NCBI RefSeq assembly: GCF_029643245.1
Contig: NZ_CP116398.1
Location: 1,364,001-1,428,000 of the forward strand
Direction: 5' to 3'
Origin: Methylomonas sp. EFPC3
Lineage (GTDB): Bacteria > Pseudomonadota > Gammaproteobacteria > Methylococcales > Methylomonadaceae
Length of the DNA stretch: 64,000 bases
Shown: one piece after another, positions 54,557 to 63,738 of the stretch
Layout of the letters: every line of letters starts with the position of its first letter
Numbering within the stretch: the stretch's first letter is position 1
Program-made: the position numbers and the translations under genes
The notes under the pieces: generated by a model
Databases searched by the model: none
What the model was told of the DNA's origin: nothing
Seen by the model: only the letters and a program-made list of their open reading frames with translations

Positions 54557-55660
54557 ATGCCCCGCTCTATTTTCCCTAAGTGTTTGTTGGCAATTGCAAA
54601 ATCCGCGCGAATGCTGACCAGGATGTGCACCGACATCGGCTGCGACGTCGTAGCCATCGATTGTTACACCGACGCAGACACACTGGATATGGCACGACAG
54701 GTATACCAGACCACCTCCCTGGCTTGGAATCACGTTAGCGAAGCGGTACACGCTGCACTCAGAGAACATGCCATAGACGGGGTGATTTACGGTAGCGGCT
54801 TTGAAGCCCATCCGGAAACGTTAAGGCATCTGCAAGGACGTAAGCGCGTATTTGGCAATTCCGCAGAGGTGTTCCAAAACACGCAAAACAAACTTTATTT
54901 CTTTGAAATGTTGGACAAACTGGGCATCTCATACCCGGCAGTCGACTTTGCAGCAAAATCCCCCGGCGACGGCTGGATTTTTAAACCCTGGCACAGCCAC
55001 GGCGGGATTGGAATAAGCCGCAACCAAGCTTCAGCCGGCGTCGACGGCTATTGGCAACGTTTTATAGACGGCGAGGCAATGTCGGTGCTATTTGCAGCCC
55101 ATGCCCAACACATTGAAGTGATCGGATTCAATCGCCAATGGTGCGTCGAGCCAAGCCCCGGACATGGTTTCGTTTTTGGCGGCATCAGCAGCCAAGCAGA
55201 ACTGCCCGCCACTACCCGTCATCAAGTGACTGAAGCAGCAAATAAACTTGCAGCCGCATACCGATTACGTGGACTCAACACTTTGGATTTCATGCTCGAC
55301 GCCAAAGGCATTCATCTATTGGAGATCAATCCGCGCATCTCCGCCAGCGCCCAGCTTTATGGCAAGGAGTTACTGCTGAGGCACTTGGCGACCATATTTG
55401 AGTCTGCGGATATCTGCGCCGGCAAGATCAGCACCGAACCGCGTGCTTACCAAACCATTTACGCCACTAAAGCACAAAAGATCGAATCGCATGTGATTTG
55501 GCCGGATTGGGCCGTAGATCGGCCGGTCGCAGGCTCGATTGTTGGCGTGGGCCAGCCGATATGCAGTATTATTGCCGGCGGAAAAAATTCGCGGCAGGTT
55601 GCCGAGCAATTGGGGCAACGGCAGGCTATCCTTCAAACTCTCTTAGAATCAGGTTATTAA
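54557..55660 (+). CDS. ATP-grasp protein of the methanopterin/methylofuran cluster (OrfY-like)
   Basis: 367 aa. ATP-grasp: GWIFKPWHSHGGIGISR, IDGEAMSVLFAA, and the metal-binding TLDFMLDAKGIHLLEINPRISAS. The N-terminus (KCLLAIAKSARMLTRMCTDIGCDVVAIDCYTDADT) is a Rossmann-like part; DGVIYGSGFEAHPETL precedes the grasp. It resembles the OrfY protein found next to mch in methylotrophs. It starts the C1 cluster, 75 bp after the tRNA; mch follows 3 bp later. Likely an amide or glutamate ligase of cofactor synthesis; the substrate is not proven. Confidence 0.82.
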   Translation: MPRSIFPKCLLAIAKSARMLTRMCTDIGCDVVAIDCYTDADTLDMARQVYQTTSLAWNHVSEAVHAALREHAIDGVIYGSGFEAHPETLRHLQGRKRVFGNSAEVFQNTQNKLYFFEMLDKLGISYPAVDFAAKSPGDGWIFKPWHSHGGIGISRNQASAGVDGYWQRFIDGEAMSVLFAAHAQHIEVIGFNRQWCVEPSPGHGFVFGGISSQAELPATTRHQVTEAANKLAAAYRLRGLNTLDFMLDAKGIHLLEINPRISASAQLYGKELLLRHLATIFESADICAGKISTEPRAYQTIYATKAQKIESHVIWPDWAVDRPVAGSIVGVGQPICSIIAGGKNSRQVAEQLGQRQAILQTLLESGY

Positions 55661-55663
55661 TTC

Positions 55664-56647
55664 ATGCAATATCAGGCAAGCGTCAATAAACTTTCACAGC
55701 CCTTAGTGCAGGAGCTGCTGGATAACGCTGACAAATTAAGATTGGGCATTGAGAAACTCGAAAACGGCTGCACCATCATCGATGCAGGCATCAAGTCACC
55801 CGGCGGATTGGAAGCAGGCCGTATCATTACCGAAATCTGCATGGGCGGCATGGGCACAGCGACCATTTCACAAAGTGCTTACACCGAGAGCTGGCCGCTG
55901 ACCATCAATGTGCATGCCACTAACCCGGTATTGTCCTGCCTGGGTAGCCAATATGCCGGCTGGAGCTTGTCGCACGGCAAATATTATGCGCTGGGTTCCG
56001 GCCCGGCCCGAGCGATGGCTACCAAGGTCAAGGATGGATCGGTAGAGCCGGTTGAGGAACTTTATAAAGAACTGGAATACCGCGACAGCGCCGAACAGAC
56101 CGTGCTGGTGATCGAAAACGATGCCGTGCCGCCGCTAGAAATTGTCGAAAAAGTCTCGGCCGCGTGCGGCGTAGCTCCGGAAAAACTGACGATCATCGTA
56201 ACCCCGACCAGCAGTCTGGCCGGCGGCGTACAAGTCGTCGGCCGGGTACTGGAGGTAGCGATGCACAAGGCCCATGCCCTGCACTTTCCGTTAGAAAACA
56301 TCATCGACGGCTCCGGTAGCGCGCCGATCTGCCCGCCACACCCTAATTTCGTCAAGGCCATGGGCCGGACTAACGACGCGATTTTGTTCGCCGGACAGGT
56401 GCATTTGTTCGTCAAAGGCGACGACGCGGCCGCCGAGAAATTGGCCAAAGAATTGCCGAGCTCGACTTCCAAAGATTACGGAAAACCGTTTGCCGAGATT
56501 TTTAAAGCCTACGAATACGACTTCTTCAAAATAGACGCAATGTTGTTCAGCCCGGCCGTGGTGATCGTCACCGCCGTCGAATCCGGCAAAAGCTTCCGTG
56601 CCGGCAAATTGGACAATGCACTGTTAAACCAGTCGTTCGGCGCGTAA
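55664..56647 (+). CDS. mch: Methenyl-tetrahydromethanopterin cyclohydrolase
   Basis: 327 aa, the methylotroph Mch length. [36 protein letters not shown], and [68 protein letters not shown]. It interconverts methenyl- and formyl-H4MPT in formaldehyde oxidation. The cluster context agrees. Start at 55664, directly after the OrfY-like stop. Confidence 0.96.
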   Translation: MQYQASVNKLSQPLVQELLDNADKLRLGIEKLENGCTIIDAGIKSPGGLEAGRIITEICMGGMGTATISQSAYTESWPLTINVHATNPVLSCLGSQYAGWSLSHGKYYALGSGPARAMATKVKDGSVEPVEELYKELEYRDSAEQTVLVIENDAVPPLEIVEKVSAACGVAPEKLTIIVTPTSSLAGGVQVVGRVLEVAMHKAHALHFPLENIIDGSGSAPICPPHPNFVKAMGRTNDAILFAGQVHLFVKGDDAAAEKLAKELPSSTSKDYGKPFAEIFKAYEYDFFKIDAMLFSPAVVIVTAVESGKSFRAGKLDNALLNQSFGA

Positions 56648-56731
56648 CTCTCGCCGACCTTCCCTCCCGGCGGCGGAATTTGCCCAGTCAGATCCGCCGC
56701 CCTGCGACTAACTTTTACCGCATCTTTTCCA

Positions 56732-57628
56732 TTGCGCCGAATTGCAATTTTTACCGACGATCCCGGCTGGCACGGCAAACAGTTGTGTCAGGCTTTTGCC
56801 GATCGTGGCTTTGACGCCGCATACGCTTCCCTGACCGACTGCAGGATACAGATTTACGATAACGATCTGCCGATAGTCATCCCCGGCTTCGCGGACCGCC
56901 TGCCCGCTGCGATTTTCGTCCGTGGAGTACCGGGCGGATCGTTGGAAGAGGTGGTTTTTTATCTGGATATACTTCACGCTTTGAAACTGCTCGGCGTTCC
57001 GGTTTATAACGACGCCGGGGCCATAGAGCGCAGCGTCGATAAAGGCATGACCAGCTTTCTATTGCATCGGGCCGGGCTGCCAACGGCAGCCACCTGGGTC
57101 GTGCGCGACCGCGAACAAGCCCTGATAATCGCCGAACGCGAGTTGCAACTCGGCAATTTTTTGATCAGCAAACCGTTGTTCGGCTCACAAGGCGAAGGAA
57201 TTCGCCGCATCGAAAAATCCACCGATTTGTTATGGCTGACCGGCAGCCGCGGTATTTACTATCTGCAGCGTTTCGTCGAATGTGACGGCGACGGTTACTC
57301 CGACGTTCGGGTATTCGTAGTGAACGGCAAAGCAGTAGCCGCCATGCGGCGGCGCGGCATTTCCTGGCTGAATAACGTTGCCCGCGGCGCCAGTTGCGAG
57401 GCCATCGGCATGGAGCCCGAGTTAGCCGATTTGGCTGTAGCAGCAGTCGAAACCTTACGAATGGATTACGCCGGCGTCGATTTGATCAAAGACCGGGACG
57501 GCACTTACCGAATCATTGAGGTTAACAGCGTTCCGGCCTGGCGGGGTTTGCAAGGCGTTTGCGAGTCGAATATCGCCCAAATTTTGGTCGCCGACTTACT
57601 GAGCCGTTACTTGAGCGAGCCATGCTGA
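56732..57628 (+). CDS. orf5: RimK-like ATP-grasp ligase (Orf5)
   Basis: 298 aa from a TTG start (an in-frame stop precedes it closely, no ATG available). IAIFTDDPGWHGKQLCQAF, SVDKGMTSFLLHRAGLPTAATWV, LISKPLFGSQGEGIRRIEKSTD, YVQRF-like YYLQRFVECDG, and YAGVDLIKDRDGTYRIIEVNSVPAWRGLQ, a RimK/MptN family grasp. In methylotrophs orf5 lies between mch and orf7, as here. It probably adds glutamate to a pterin or furan cofactor; the substrate is inferred from the cluster. Confidence 0.87.
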   Translation: MRRIAIFTDDPGWHGKQLCQAFADRGFDAAYASLTDCRIQIYDNDLPIVIPGFADRLPAAIFVRGVPGGSLEEVVFYLDILHALKLLGVPVYNDAGAIERSVDKGMTSFLLHRAGLPTAATWVVRDREQALIIAERELQLGNFLISKPLFGSQGEGIRRIEKSTDLLWLTGSRGIYYLQRFVECDGDGYSDVRVFVVNGKAVAAMRRRGISWLNNVARGASCEAIGMEPELADLAVAAVETLRMDYAGVDLIKDRDGTYRIIEVNSVPAWRGLQGVCESNIAQILVADLLSRYLSEPC

Positions 57629-58491
57629 ACCGGCAACAACTCATCGACGCTTATCGCCAAGCGTGTGAAATCGAATTGCAGGCGTTCAAGCCGGGCAACG
57701 TCAGTATTTACAGTCCGGCACACGATATGACGGTCGACGATTTTCGGCTCAGTGCGCAAGTCAGTAGCGGGCCGCTTACCGACCCGAAACTTAGCCTGGG
57801 CGAAAAAATTTATTACGCCATCAAAGCCACTCGAGAAGCCGTGGCCTGCAACACCAATCTGGGTATCGTTTTACTCTGCGCACCGTTAATTCAGGCGGCA
57901 GCGAGCTTGAAGCCGGGGCAATCCTGGCGCCAAGCGCTCGAGTGTGTATTGCAAGCTACTACCCAAGCAGATGCCGACTGGGTATTCGAGGCCATCGTGT
58001 TAGCCGCACCGGCCGGACTCGGCGAATCCGAGCAACACGACGTTCAGGAAAAAGCCGCTGTCACTTTAATGGAAGCAATGCGCTTTGCCGCAGACAAAGA
58101 TCGAATCGCCTTACAATACGCCACCAATTTTAAAGACATTTTTGATTTCTCAGTTTTACGATATAATCGTGCTTTCGTTTTGTCTGGCGATTCTGGTTGG
58201 GCTGCGCTAGCGGTTTTCGCCGCAATGTTGGCGCACTTTCCCGATAGCCATATCGAGCGGAAGTATGGAAAGCGGTATTCAGAGTGGATCAAGGTAGAGA
58301 TGGAATCGCTCGATCAGGCGATGCAGCTCGCCATTGAGCCTGAAGAGCTTTTTCCGGTGCTTTACGGACTGGACAAAGCTTTTAAGGCACAAAGAATCAA
58401 TCCGGGTACGACAGCTGACATGACTGTAGCGACAGTACTGGTGGTGCTTCTGGAACAGCTTATCGGCCAACAACGGGCCGGTGAGTTATAG
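57622..58491 (+). CDS. orf7: CitG-like/triphosphoribosyl-dephospho-CoA synthase family protein (Orf7)
   Basis: 289 aa from the ATG at 57622, overlapping the orf5 stop by 7 bases. [37 protein letters not shown] (family KPGNV), [47 protein letters not shown] and [23 protein letters not shown]. It shares the family fold of CitG/MdcB, which transfer a triphosphoribosyl group. In this cluster it is required for a cofactor step, reported genetically in Methylobacterium; its exact reaction is unknown to me. Confidence 0.87.
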   Translation: MLNRQQLIDAYRQACEIELQAFKPGNVSIYSPAHDMTVDDFRLSAQVSSGPLTDPKLSLGEKIYYAIKATREAVACNTNLGIVLLCAPLIQAAASLKPGQSWRQALECVLQATTQADADWVFEAIVLAAPAGLGESEQHDVQEKAAVTLMEAMRFAADKDRIALQYATNFKDIFDFSVLRYNRAFVLSGDSGWAALAVFAAMLAHFPDSHIERKYGKRYSEWIKVEMESLDQAMQLAIEPEELFPVLYGLDKAFKAQRINPGTTADMTVATVLVVLLEQLIGQQRAGEL

Positions 58492-58574
58492 AGGGAACTT
58501 CGCAGAAACTATATTTTGGGACATTATTGTGTCTATTTTTTGGTTCAATCTTATCTTTAGGGGATAAATTTAAA

Positions 58575-59090
58575 ATGGCAAAAATTACAAACATGCGCGT
58601 TGGCGAGTCTTTGGTTGGTGACGGCAACGAAATTGCCCATATCGACCTGATCTTGGGCCCACGTGGCTCAGCGGCAGAAACCGCGTTTGCAAATGCTTTG
58701 ACCAACAACAAAGACGGTTTCTCTACCCTGTTGGCTGTAGTTGCGCCTAACCTGTTGGTTAAACCAGCTACCATCCTGTTCAACAAAGTAACCATCAAAG
58801 GTTCAAAACAAGCCGTTCAAATGTTCGGACCTGCACAACGCGCCGTTGCTCAAGCGGTTGCTGACTCTGTTGAAGACGGTACCATTCCTGCTGACGAAGC
58901 TGACGATTTGTTCGTTTCCGTTGGCGTATTCATCCACTGGTTGGCTGACGACGACGCGAAAATCGAAGAATTCAACTACAAAGCAACCAAAGAAGCGATC
59001 GCTCGTGCTGTAGCCGGCACTCCGACTGCTAAAGAAGTATTGGCTGCCAGAAAAGACGCCAAACACCCGTTCGCTGCTAACAACGTTTAA
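58575..59090 (+). CDS. fae: Formaldehyde-activating enzyme
   Basis: 171 aa. [76 protein letters not shown] is the Fae signature (condensation of formaldehyde with H4MPT), and [38 protein letters not shown] follows. The ATG at 58575 has AGGGG about 10 nt before it. Its codon use is markedly different from its neighbours (many GCT, GTT, AAA, AAC, CTG), as expected for a very highly expressed gene. A strong terminator follows. The 83-bp gap after orf7 likely holds a separate promoter, but I see no clear -35/-10. Confidence 0.97.
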   Translation: MAKITNMRVGESLVGDGNEIAHIDLILGPRGSAAETAFANALTNNKDGFSTLLAVVAPNLLVKPATILFNKVTIKGSKQAVQMFGPAQRAVAQAVADSVEDGTIPADEADDLFVSVGVFIHWLADDDAKIEEFNYKATKEAIARAVAGTPTAKEVLAARKDAKHPFAANNV

Positions 59091-59115
59091 TTTTTTAGTA
59101 TCGAAGGTTGTACAA

Positions 59116-59145
59116 AATACCCCGGCTCGCCGGGGTATTTTTTTG
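59116..59145 (+). terminator. Intrinsic terminator after fae
   Basis: ATACCCCGG/CCGGGGTAT with a CTCG loop, followed by seven T. This isolates fae from the converging HisA-like gene, whose stop codon begins directly after it. Confidence 0.9.
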
Positions 59146-59146
59146 T

Positions 59147-59827
59147 CTAAAATTTGCTAATTTCAGCCACGCCGATACGGCGGTTGTGCAATGCACTGGC
59201 AATCAGTACCCCGGACATTCCGACCGCTTCCAGCCGGCGCAGATCATCGGCACCGCGCACTCCACCGGCAGCTATCCAACGGGTATCGGGGTGCCTGAGC
59301 CTCAGACTATCGAGTCTGGCAAAATCCGGCCCGGAATCGGCGCCGACTTTATCCAGCGTCATTGCGATTACCGTCTGCGGCCAATACTGCGGCAATTCCA
59401 GCCAACGCGCATCGCCCAGAGCTAAGTCGTGTTTGAAGTCCAGCGACAAAACCGCCGCAGAGTTGCTTAAATCGTATGGCGACAACCGAGTTTCGGTGCC
59501 GATCACAGGTTTCAGGTTATGCAGTTGTGCGGAGCCCAAGCCCGGTTGCGGTAGGCCGCTATCGACCCAAAACTCGATATTCGGATAGCGCCGGATTAAC
59601 GGCTCGAGAATTTGGCGATGATTGTCGTTATCGGCAATGGCATTCAGATCGGCGATGTAAAACACCGGAAACGCATACAAACTCAAGAAGCCGGAAACCA
59701 CTTCAGCTATCGAACTGCCGGTAACGAGCTGCGAATTCAGATGCACCGGCCGGTAATGGCTGCGGTTCCCGCCACTGGCGTGTACCACCAAGCCGTCTTT
59801 TAAATCAATGACTGGAATAATTTGCAT
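59147..59827 (-). CDS. HisA/HisF-like TIM-barrel protein of the C1 cluster
   Basis: 226 aa. MQIIPVIDLKDGLVVHASGGNRSHYRPVH and FYIADLNAIADNDN match the HisA phosphate/substrate loops; AVLSLDFKH and WIAAGGVRGADDLRRLEAVGMSGVLIASALHNRRI the C-terminal barrel. This is the HisA-related group found with methanopterin genes in methylotrophs and methanogens rather than true HisA (no other his genes here). Its start (59827) is 11 bp from the divergent orf17 start. A cofactor role is inferred. Confidence 0.85.
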   Translation of the reverse strand: MQIIPVIDLKDGLVVHASGGNRSHYRPVHLNSQLVTGSSIAEVVSGFLSLYAFPVFYIADLNAIADNDNHRQILEPLIRRYPNIEFWVDSGLPQPGLGSAQLHNLKPVIGTETRLSPYDLSNSAAVLSLDFKHDLALGDARWLELPQYWPQTVIAMTLDKVGADSGPDFARLDSLRLRHPDTRWIAAGGVRGADDLRRLEAVGMSGVLIASALHNRRIGVAEISKF

Positions 59828-59838
59828 GGAGTGACTGA

Positions 59839-60831
59839 GTGAAACAACTGACGATTCTGGTATTCGAATACATTAGCGGCGGCGGCCTGGCCGGCGAGGC
59901 TCTGCCGACATCTTTGCTTGCGGAAGGCCGCATGATGTTACAGGCTTTGTTGCACGAACTGAAGCGTATTCCGCAAATACGGATAAACGTTCCATTAGAC
60001 GAACGCTGCGAGTTGGAAATGGATTCGGAGACAACCGAATGGGTCCGAATCGGTGCCGGCCAGGACATCATGATCCAGCTCCCCGAGTTACTGGGGCAAG
60101 CCGACCTGTTTTGGCCGATCGCCCCGGAAACCGGCGGCATCCTGCAGAGCCTGGCCGATTTGGCCCGCAATAACGGTATCGAAACCCTATTGTCCGACGC
60201 CGCGACATTGACGCTGTGCGCCGACAAATTAGCGACATACCGTCATCTTGCAGCGCACTCGATACCGGCAGTAGCGACCTACCCTGCCCACCAATATCCG
60301 GACTTCGCCGGACGCGTCGTGATAAAAGTCGCTGACGGCGCCGGTTGCCAGGACACATTGGTTGCCGACGCCACAGCGTTGCCAACGGCACTTGCAGCTT
60401 TAAACGCACCGCAACGCTATGTCGTACAACCCCTCGTCGAAGGCCGAGCCATCAGCCTGTCGGCCTTATTCAACAACGGTAAGGGCTATTTTTTGACCTG
60501 CAACCAACAACAAATCGTCTTGGAACAACAGCGATTCCATTTACGCGGCTGTTTGGTCAATATCGACAACGAATGCAGCGAGCATTATCGCAACTTGGTC
60601 GACCGGATCGCGGCGGCCTTACCCGGCTTATGGGGGTATGCTGGTATCGATTTGATCGAAACCGCCGAATCCGGGGCCCAGGTACTCGAAATCAATCCGC
60701 GCCTGACCAGCTCTTATGTCGGCATAGGTCGGGCCACAGGCATTAACGTGGCGGCACAAGTGTTAAGGCTACGGGACGATACACCGTCCTTGGTCCCAAC
60801 CCGACAACAATGCGTAGAGGTTGCGATATGA
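59839..60831 (+). CDS. orf17: ATP-grasp ligase (Orf17, MfnD-like)
   Basis: 330 aa from a GTG, with an in-frame TGA immediately upstream. LTILVFEYISGGGLAGEALPTSLLAEGRMML is the MfnD/Orf17 N-terminus; ATP-grasp parts are VVIKVADGAGCQDT, YVVQPLVEGRAISLSALFNNG and YAGIDLIETAESGAQVLEINPRLTSSYVGI. MfnD ligates glutamate to tyramine in methanofuran synthesis; the methylofuran counterpart may use tyrosine. The stop overlaps the orf9 ATG. Confidence 0.87.
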   Translation: MKQLTILVFEYISGGGLAGEALPTSLLAEGRMMLQALLHELKRIPQIRINVPLDERCELEMDSETTEWVRIGAGQDIMIQLPELLGQADLFWPIAPETGGILQSLADLARNNGIETLLSDAATLTLCADKLATYRHLAAHSIPAVATYPAHQYPDFAGRVVIKVADGAGCQDTLVADATALPTALAALNAPQRYVVQPLVEGRAISLSALFNNGKGYFLTCNQQQIVLEQQRFHLRGCLVNIDNECSEHYRNLVDRIAAALPGLWGYAGIDLIETAESGAQVLEINPRLTSSYVGIGRATGINVAAQVLRLRDDTPSLVPTRQQCVEVAI

Positions 60832-61898
60832 GATCAGCACCAGCCTCTCGGATAGCCGGTTGGGATGTCGGCGGCGCCCACCTGAAATTGGCTTTGCTGA
60901 ATGCTGGCGGTGAAATCGTCGGAGTCGGCCAAGCCGCTTGCCCGCTGTGGAAAGGTCTTGATTACTTGCATGACGCCGTCGCCGAATTGACTGCCGACCT
61001 GGATTTGCGCGGCTGCCGCCACGCGCTGACGATGACCGGCGAACTGGTGGACTGCTTTAGCGGCCGGGAACAGGGCGTCGCAGCAATTGTCGACGCGATG
61101 TGTCGCCATTACGGCGCAGAAAATATCGACGTCTTTGCCGGTTTACGCGGTTTTGTGCCGGCTGGCCGGGTAAGCTCGGCAGATTGCATGGACATCGCGT
61201 CCGCCAATTGGCTGGCAAGCGTTATGCTGGCCGCCAAACAGATACCGGATGCGCTGTTTGTCGATATCGGCAGCACGACCACCGATATTGTGCTGATCGA
61301 ACGATCGCAGCCCCGGATACAAGGCTTTACCGATTACCAGCGCTTGGTATCGGGAGAGTTAGTCTATACCGGCGTGGTCAGAACGCCGGTGATGGCGGTT
61401 GCCCAGCAGGCCGAGTTCAATGGCCGGCAAATGGGGCTGATGGCCGAACTATTCGCCACAATGGCCGATGTCTACCGGCTGACCGGCGACTTGAATGCTG
61501 TCCACGATCAGTCTGAGACCGCCGACGGCGCCGAAAAAACCGCATTGGCCAGCGCCCGGCGCCTGTCGCGTTTAACCGGTTACGAATTCGACGCCGCCGA
61601 CTGGCCGCTTTGGCTGGCATTTGCCGCCTATCTGAAACACAGCCAGCAACAAAAACTCGGCGAAGCCTGCCGCAAAATACTGAATTCGGCTAAGCAACCA
61701 CAAGGTTGCGTATTGCTGGGCGCCGGCGTCGGCCGTTTCCTGATAAAACAGCTTGCCGCCGACTGGGGTTTGGTTTACCGGGATTTTACCGAGTTATTGC
61801 CGAGCGCGGTCGACGACGCAGAAATCGATGCCGGCGATTGCGCACCGGCCGCCGCGGTGGCGCATCTGCGCCACGTAATGAATCCGAATCCGTTGTGA
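60828..61898 (+). CDS. orf9: Hydantoinase/oxoprolinase-like ASKHA protein (Orf9, MfnF-like)
   Basis: 356 aa from the ATG overlapping the orf17 stop (ATGA). IAGWDVGGAHLKLALLNAGGEIV (phosphate-1 motif), GRVSSADCMDIASANWLASVMLAA, DALFVDIGSTTTDIVLIE, YQRLVSGELVYTGVVRTPVMAV, and GCVLLGAGVGRFLIKQLAA. It is of the methanopterin/methanofuran-linked group that includes archaeal MfnF, which joins the furan and tyramine-glutamate moieties. With orf17 and mfnB nearby a methylofuran step is likely. Confidence 0.88.
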   Translation: MRSAPASRIAGWDVGGAHLKLALLNAGGEIVGVGQAACPLWKGLDYLHDAVAELTADLDLRGCRHALTMTGELVDCFSGREQGVAAIVDAMCRHYGAENIDVFAGLRGFVPAGRVSSADCMDIASANWLASVMLAAKQIPDALFVDIGSTTTDIVLIERSQPRIQGFTDYQRLVSGELVYTGVVRTPVMAVAQQAEFNGRQMGLMAELFATMADVYRLTGDLNAVHDQSETADGAEKTALASARRLSRLTGYEFDAADWPLWLAFAAYLKHSQQQKLGEACRKILNSAKQPQGCVLLGAGVGRFLIKQLAADWGLVYRDFTELLPSAVDDAEIDAGDCAPAAAVAHLRHVMNPNPL

Positions 61899-62018
61899 TG
61901 GACATCAAGCGGTCATTTGTCAAAGCAGCTTCAGGCCGCAATTTCACACACGGTAAGCCGCATCGCTAAAGGAATAGCAACCGCCATGACGCATTTGGTC
62001 AGACCGCGCCGCAAGACT

Positions 62019-63230
62019 CTAGAAAAAGGTTATTTCATCGCTATTACTCGAAGAACTCTGGTGGCCGACGGCCGAGGCAGCGGTGTGGTTAAGCAATTCC
62101 TCAGGCATGGTGTAGCTCAGCTCCATCCGGGATAGGGTCTCGCCGACATTCAGGCTATCGGCATGGCGGACCCCGACGTTCCGAATCCCGCCGACAGCGC
62201 TCTGCAAACTGGCCAGATTGTGCTCGACATGAGTCAGCATCTGGCTGACGCGGTCCTGAAATTGAAATGCGGTCAGTACGCTATAGATCTCGTCGCGAAT
62301 TTGCGCACTGTTACTGCGCAAATTGTCGGCGTCGCCTTTGAACATTTCCAAGGCTTTGTGCAGATCGTCGAGCGCTCTGCCAATCGCCAGCTCGGCGTCG
62401 CGAATGGCTTTGTCGTCGGAAGTCCCGGATGCCTCGGACATTTTCAAGGTGGAGGACATTGCCAAATTGATACCTTCGATCGCCCGACTGATCTTTTCGC
62501 CCGTAGCCGACGAGAAACCGGCCAATTTCCGCACTTCGTCGGCCACGACAGCAAAACCGCGGCCGTTTTCTCCAGCGCGGGCCGCTTCTATCGCGGCATT
62601 CAAAGCCAACAAATTGATCTGTTCCGCCACCTTGCGCACCTCCTGAGCCATCGAATCCAGTTGCTTGGTGTGAGTCGATAGCTTTCTGACCTCGTCGACC
62701 ACCGCGTGCTCGACGTCCTGAATTTGGCTCAACACTTTTAACACCGTGGTCAGGGCTTCGCGGGTCTCGGCGAACAATACGTCGACGCCGCGATCTTGGC
62801 GACTTTGGCGACCGCCGGCGATCAATCGCTCCAATTGGTTGACCATCGCCGCAAAGCGATCTGTCAACACCGTGATTTCCTGCTCAGTGTGGGTACGCGA
62901 GGTTTGTACTTGCCGCACTAGGATCGGGACTATCTGCAGGAACATACGCTCCAATTCGACTACGTAGGTTTCCAAATCTTTTAGCTTTGCTTCTTCATCG
63001 CCGCGCCAAGTCCGGTTCAGTTCATGCAAAACCGCTTGCTGCCTGTTGACCAACGCCGAGCCCGCCAAGGCGCCGGCCAACAGTAACGCCACTCCGCCCA
63101 GCACGCTAATCATACTGAATTCCGCCAGTACGGCCGCCAATAAACCGCCAGCCAATCCCAGGCCCACCGTCAAACCGTAAACAAAGCCGGAATCGATTGA
63201 TTTGAGCGTAGGACCGAATGAATTTGCCAT
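62019..63230 (-). CDS. Methyl-accepting chemotaxis protein
   Basis: 403 aa. Two N-terminal membrane helices ([21 protein letters not shown] and [19 protein letters not shown]) with almost no periplasmic loop, then a coiled-coil region and the MCP hairpin tip [41 protein letters not shown]. There is no HAMP or large sensor. A second segment ([30 protein letters not shown]) is followed by a C-terminal acidic tail DEITFF. It probably senses inside the cell or at the membrane and signals to CheA. It separates orf9 from the mfnB edge. Confidence 0.9.
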   Translation of the reverse strand: MANSFGPTLKSIDSGFVYGLTVGLGLAGGLLAAVLAEFSMISVLGGVALLLAGALAGSALVNRQQAVLHELNRTWRGDEEAKLKDLETYVVELERMFLQIVPILVRQVQTSRTHTEQEITVLTDRFAAMVNQLERLIAGGRQSRQDRGVDVLFAETREALTTVLKVLSQIQDVEHAVVDEVRKLSTHTKQLDSMAQEVRKVAEQINLLALNAAIEAARAGENGRGFAVVADEVRKLAGFSSATGEKISRAIEGINLAMSSTLKMSEASGTSDDKAIRDAELAIGRALDDLHKALEMFKGDADNLRSNSAQIRDEIYSVLTAFQFQDRVSQMLTHVEHNLASLQSAVGGIRNVGVRHADSLNVGETLSRMELSYTMPEELLNHTAASAVGHQSSSSNSDEITFF

Positions 63231-63462
63231 GGTATTGCCAACGAATTTAGGACATACGGCTAGGATAGCAGAGAGATTTAAGCGGCCTTCAACTCAACTA
63301 CAGTTTCGAGAATGCCGTCCGTAAATTCGCGACCGGCGATTGCGTTCAAACGTGAGACCTAGGACAATGAGACCAAGCCGGCTGAGCATCGCAGCGCACT
63401 GTTCCGAGCTACGCTTAACCGGTCATGGATATTTTTTCCCGCAGACCCTGCAGGCGGCTAGC

Positions 63463-63735
63463 ATGGACAACGATACTCTGATCGATCAGGCGCGTCGGCT
63501 CTACGCCCTGCTGCTAATCAAACGCCATACCGAAAACCAAGGTCACGAGCGCTTCGACCGCCTGCTGATCCAGGTCTACGCCCGCTACCAGCGCCGACTA
63601 AACCGGTGCGCGATTTGCTACCGCTACCGCTTGGACGATTGCAACCGGGCCGCCGGAACCGACCACACGCCTTGCGAACGCCGCAGCGCGGCAGCTACCC
63701 CAATTCATCCACCAGCGATTTATGCACCGGAATAA
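63463..63735 (+). CDS. Small hypothetical protein
   Basis: 90 aa from the ATG at 63463 (the frame stays open upstream to 63340). MDNDTLIDQARRLYALLLIKRHTENQGHERFDRLLIQVYARYQRRLNRCAICYRYRLDDCN is helical and basic. C-x2-C and two further Cys (RLDDCN, HTPCERR) could form a zinc site. I recognise no family. Converges with mfnB by 3 bp. The 230 bp upstream shows nothing else. Confidence 0.45.
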   Translation: MDNDTLIDQARRLYALLLIKRHTENQGHERFDRLLIQVYARYQRRLNRCAICYRYRLDDCNRAAGTDHTPCERRSAAATPIHPPAIYAPE

Positions 63736-63738
63736 AAC

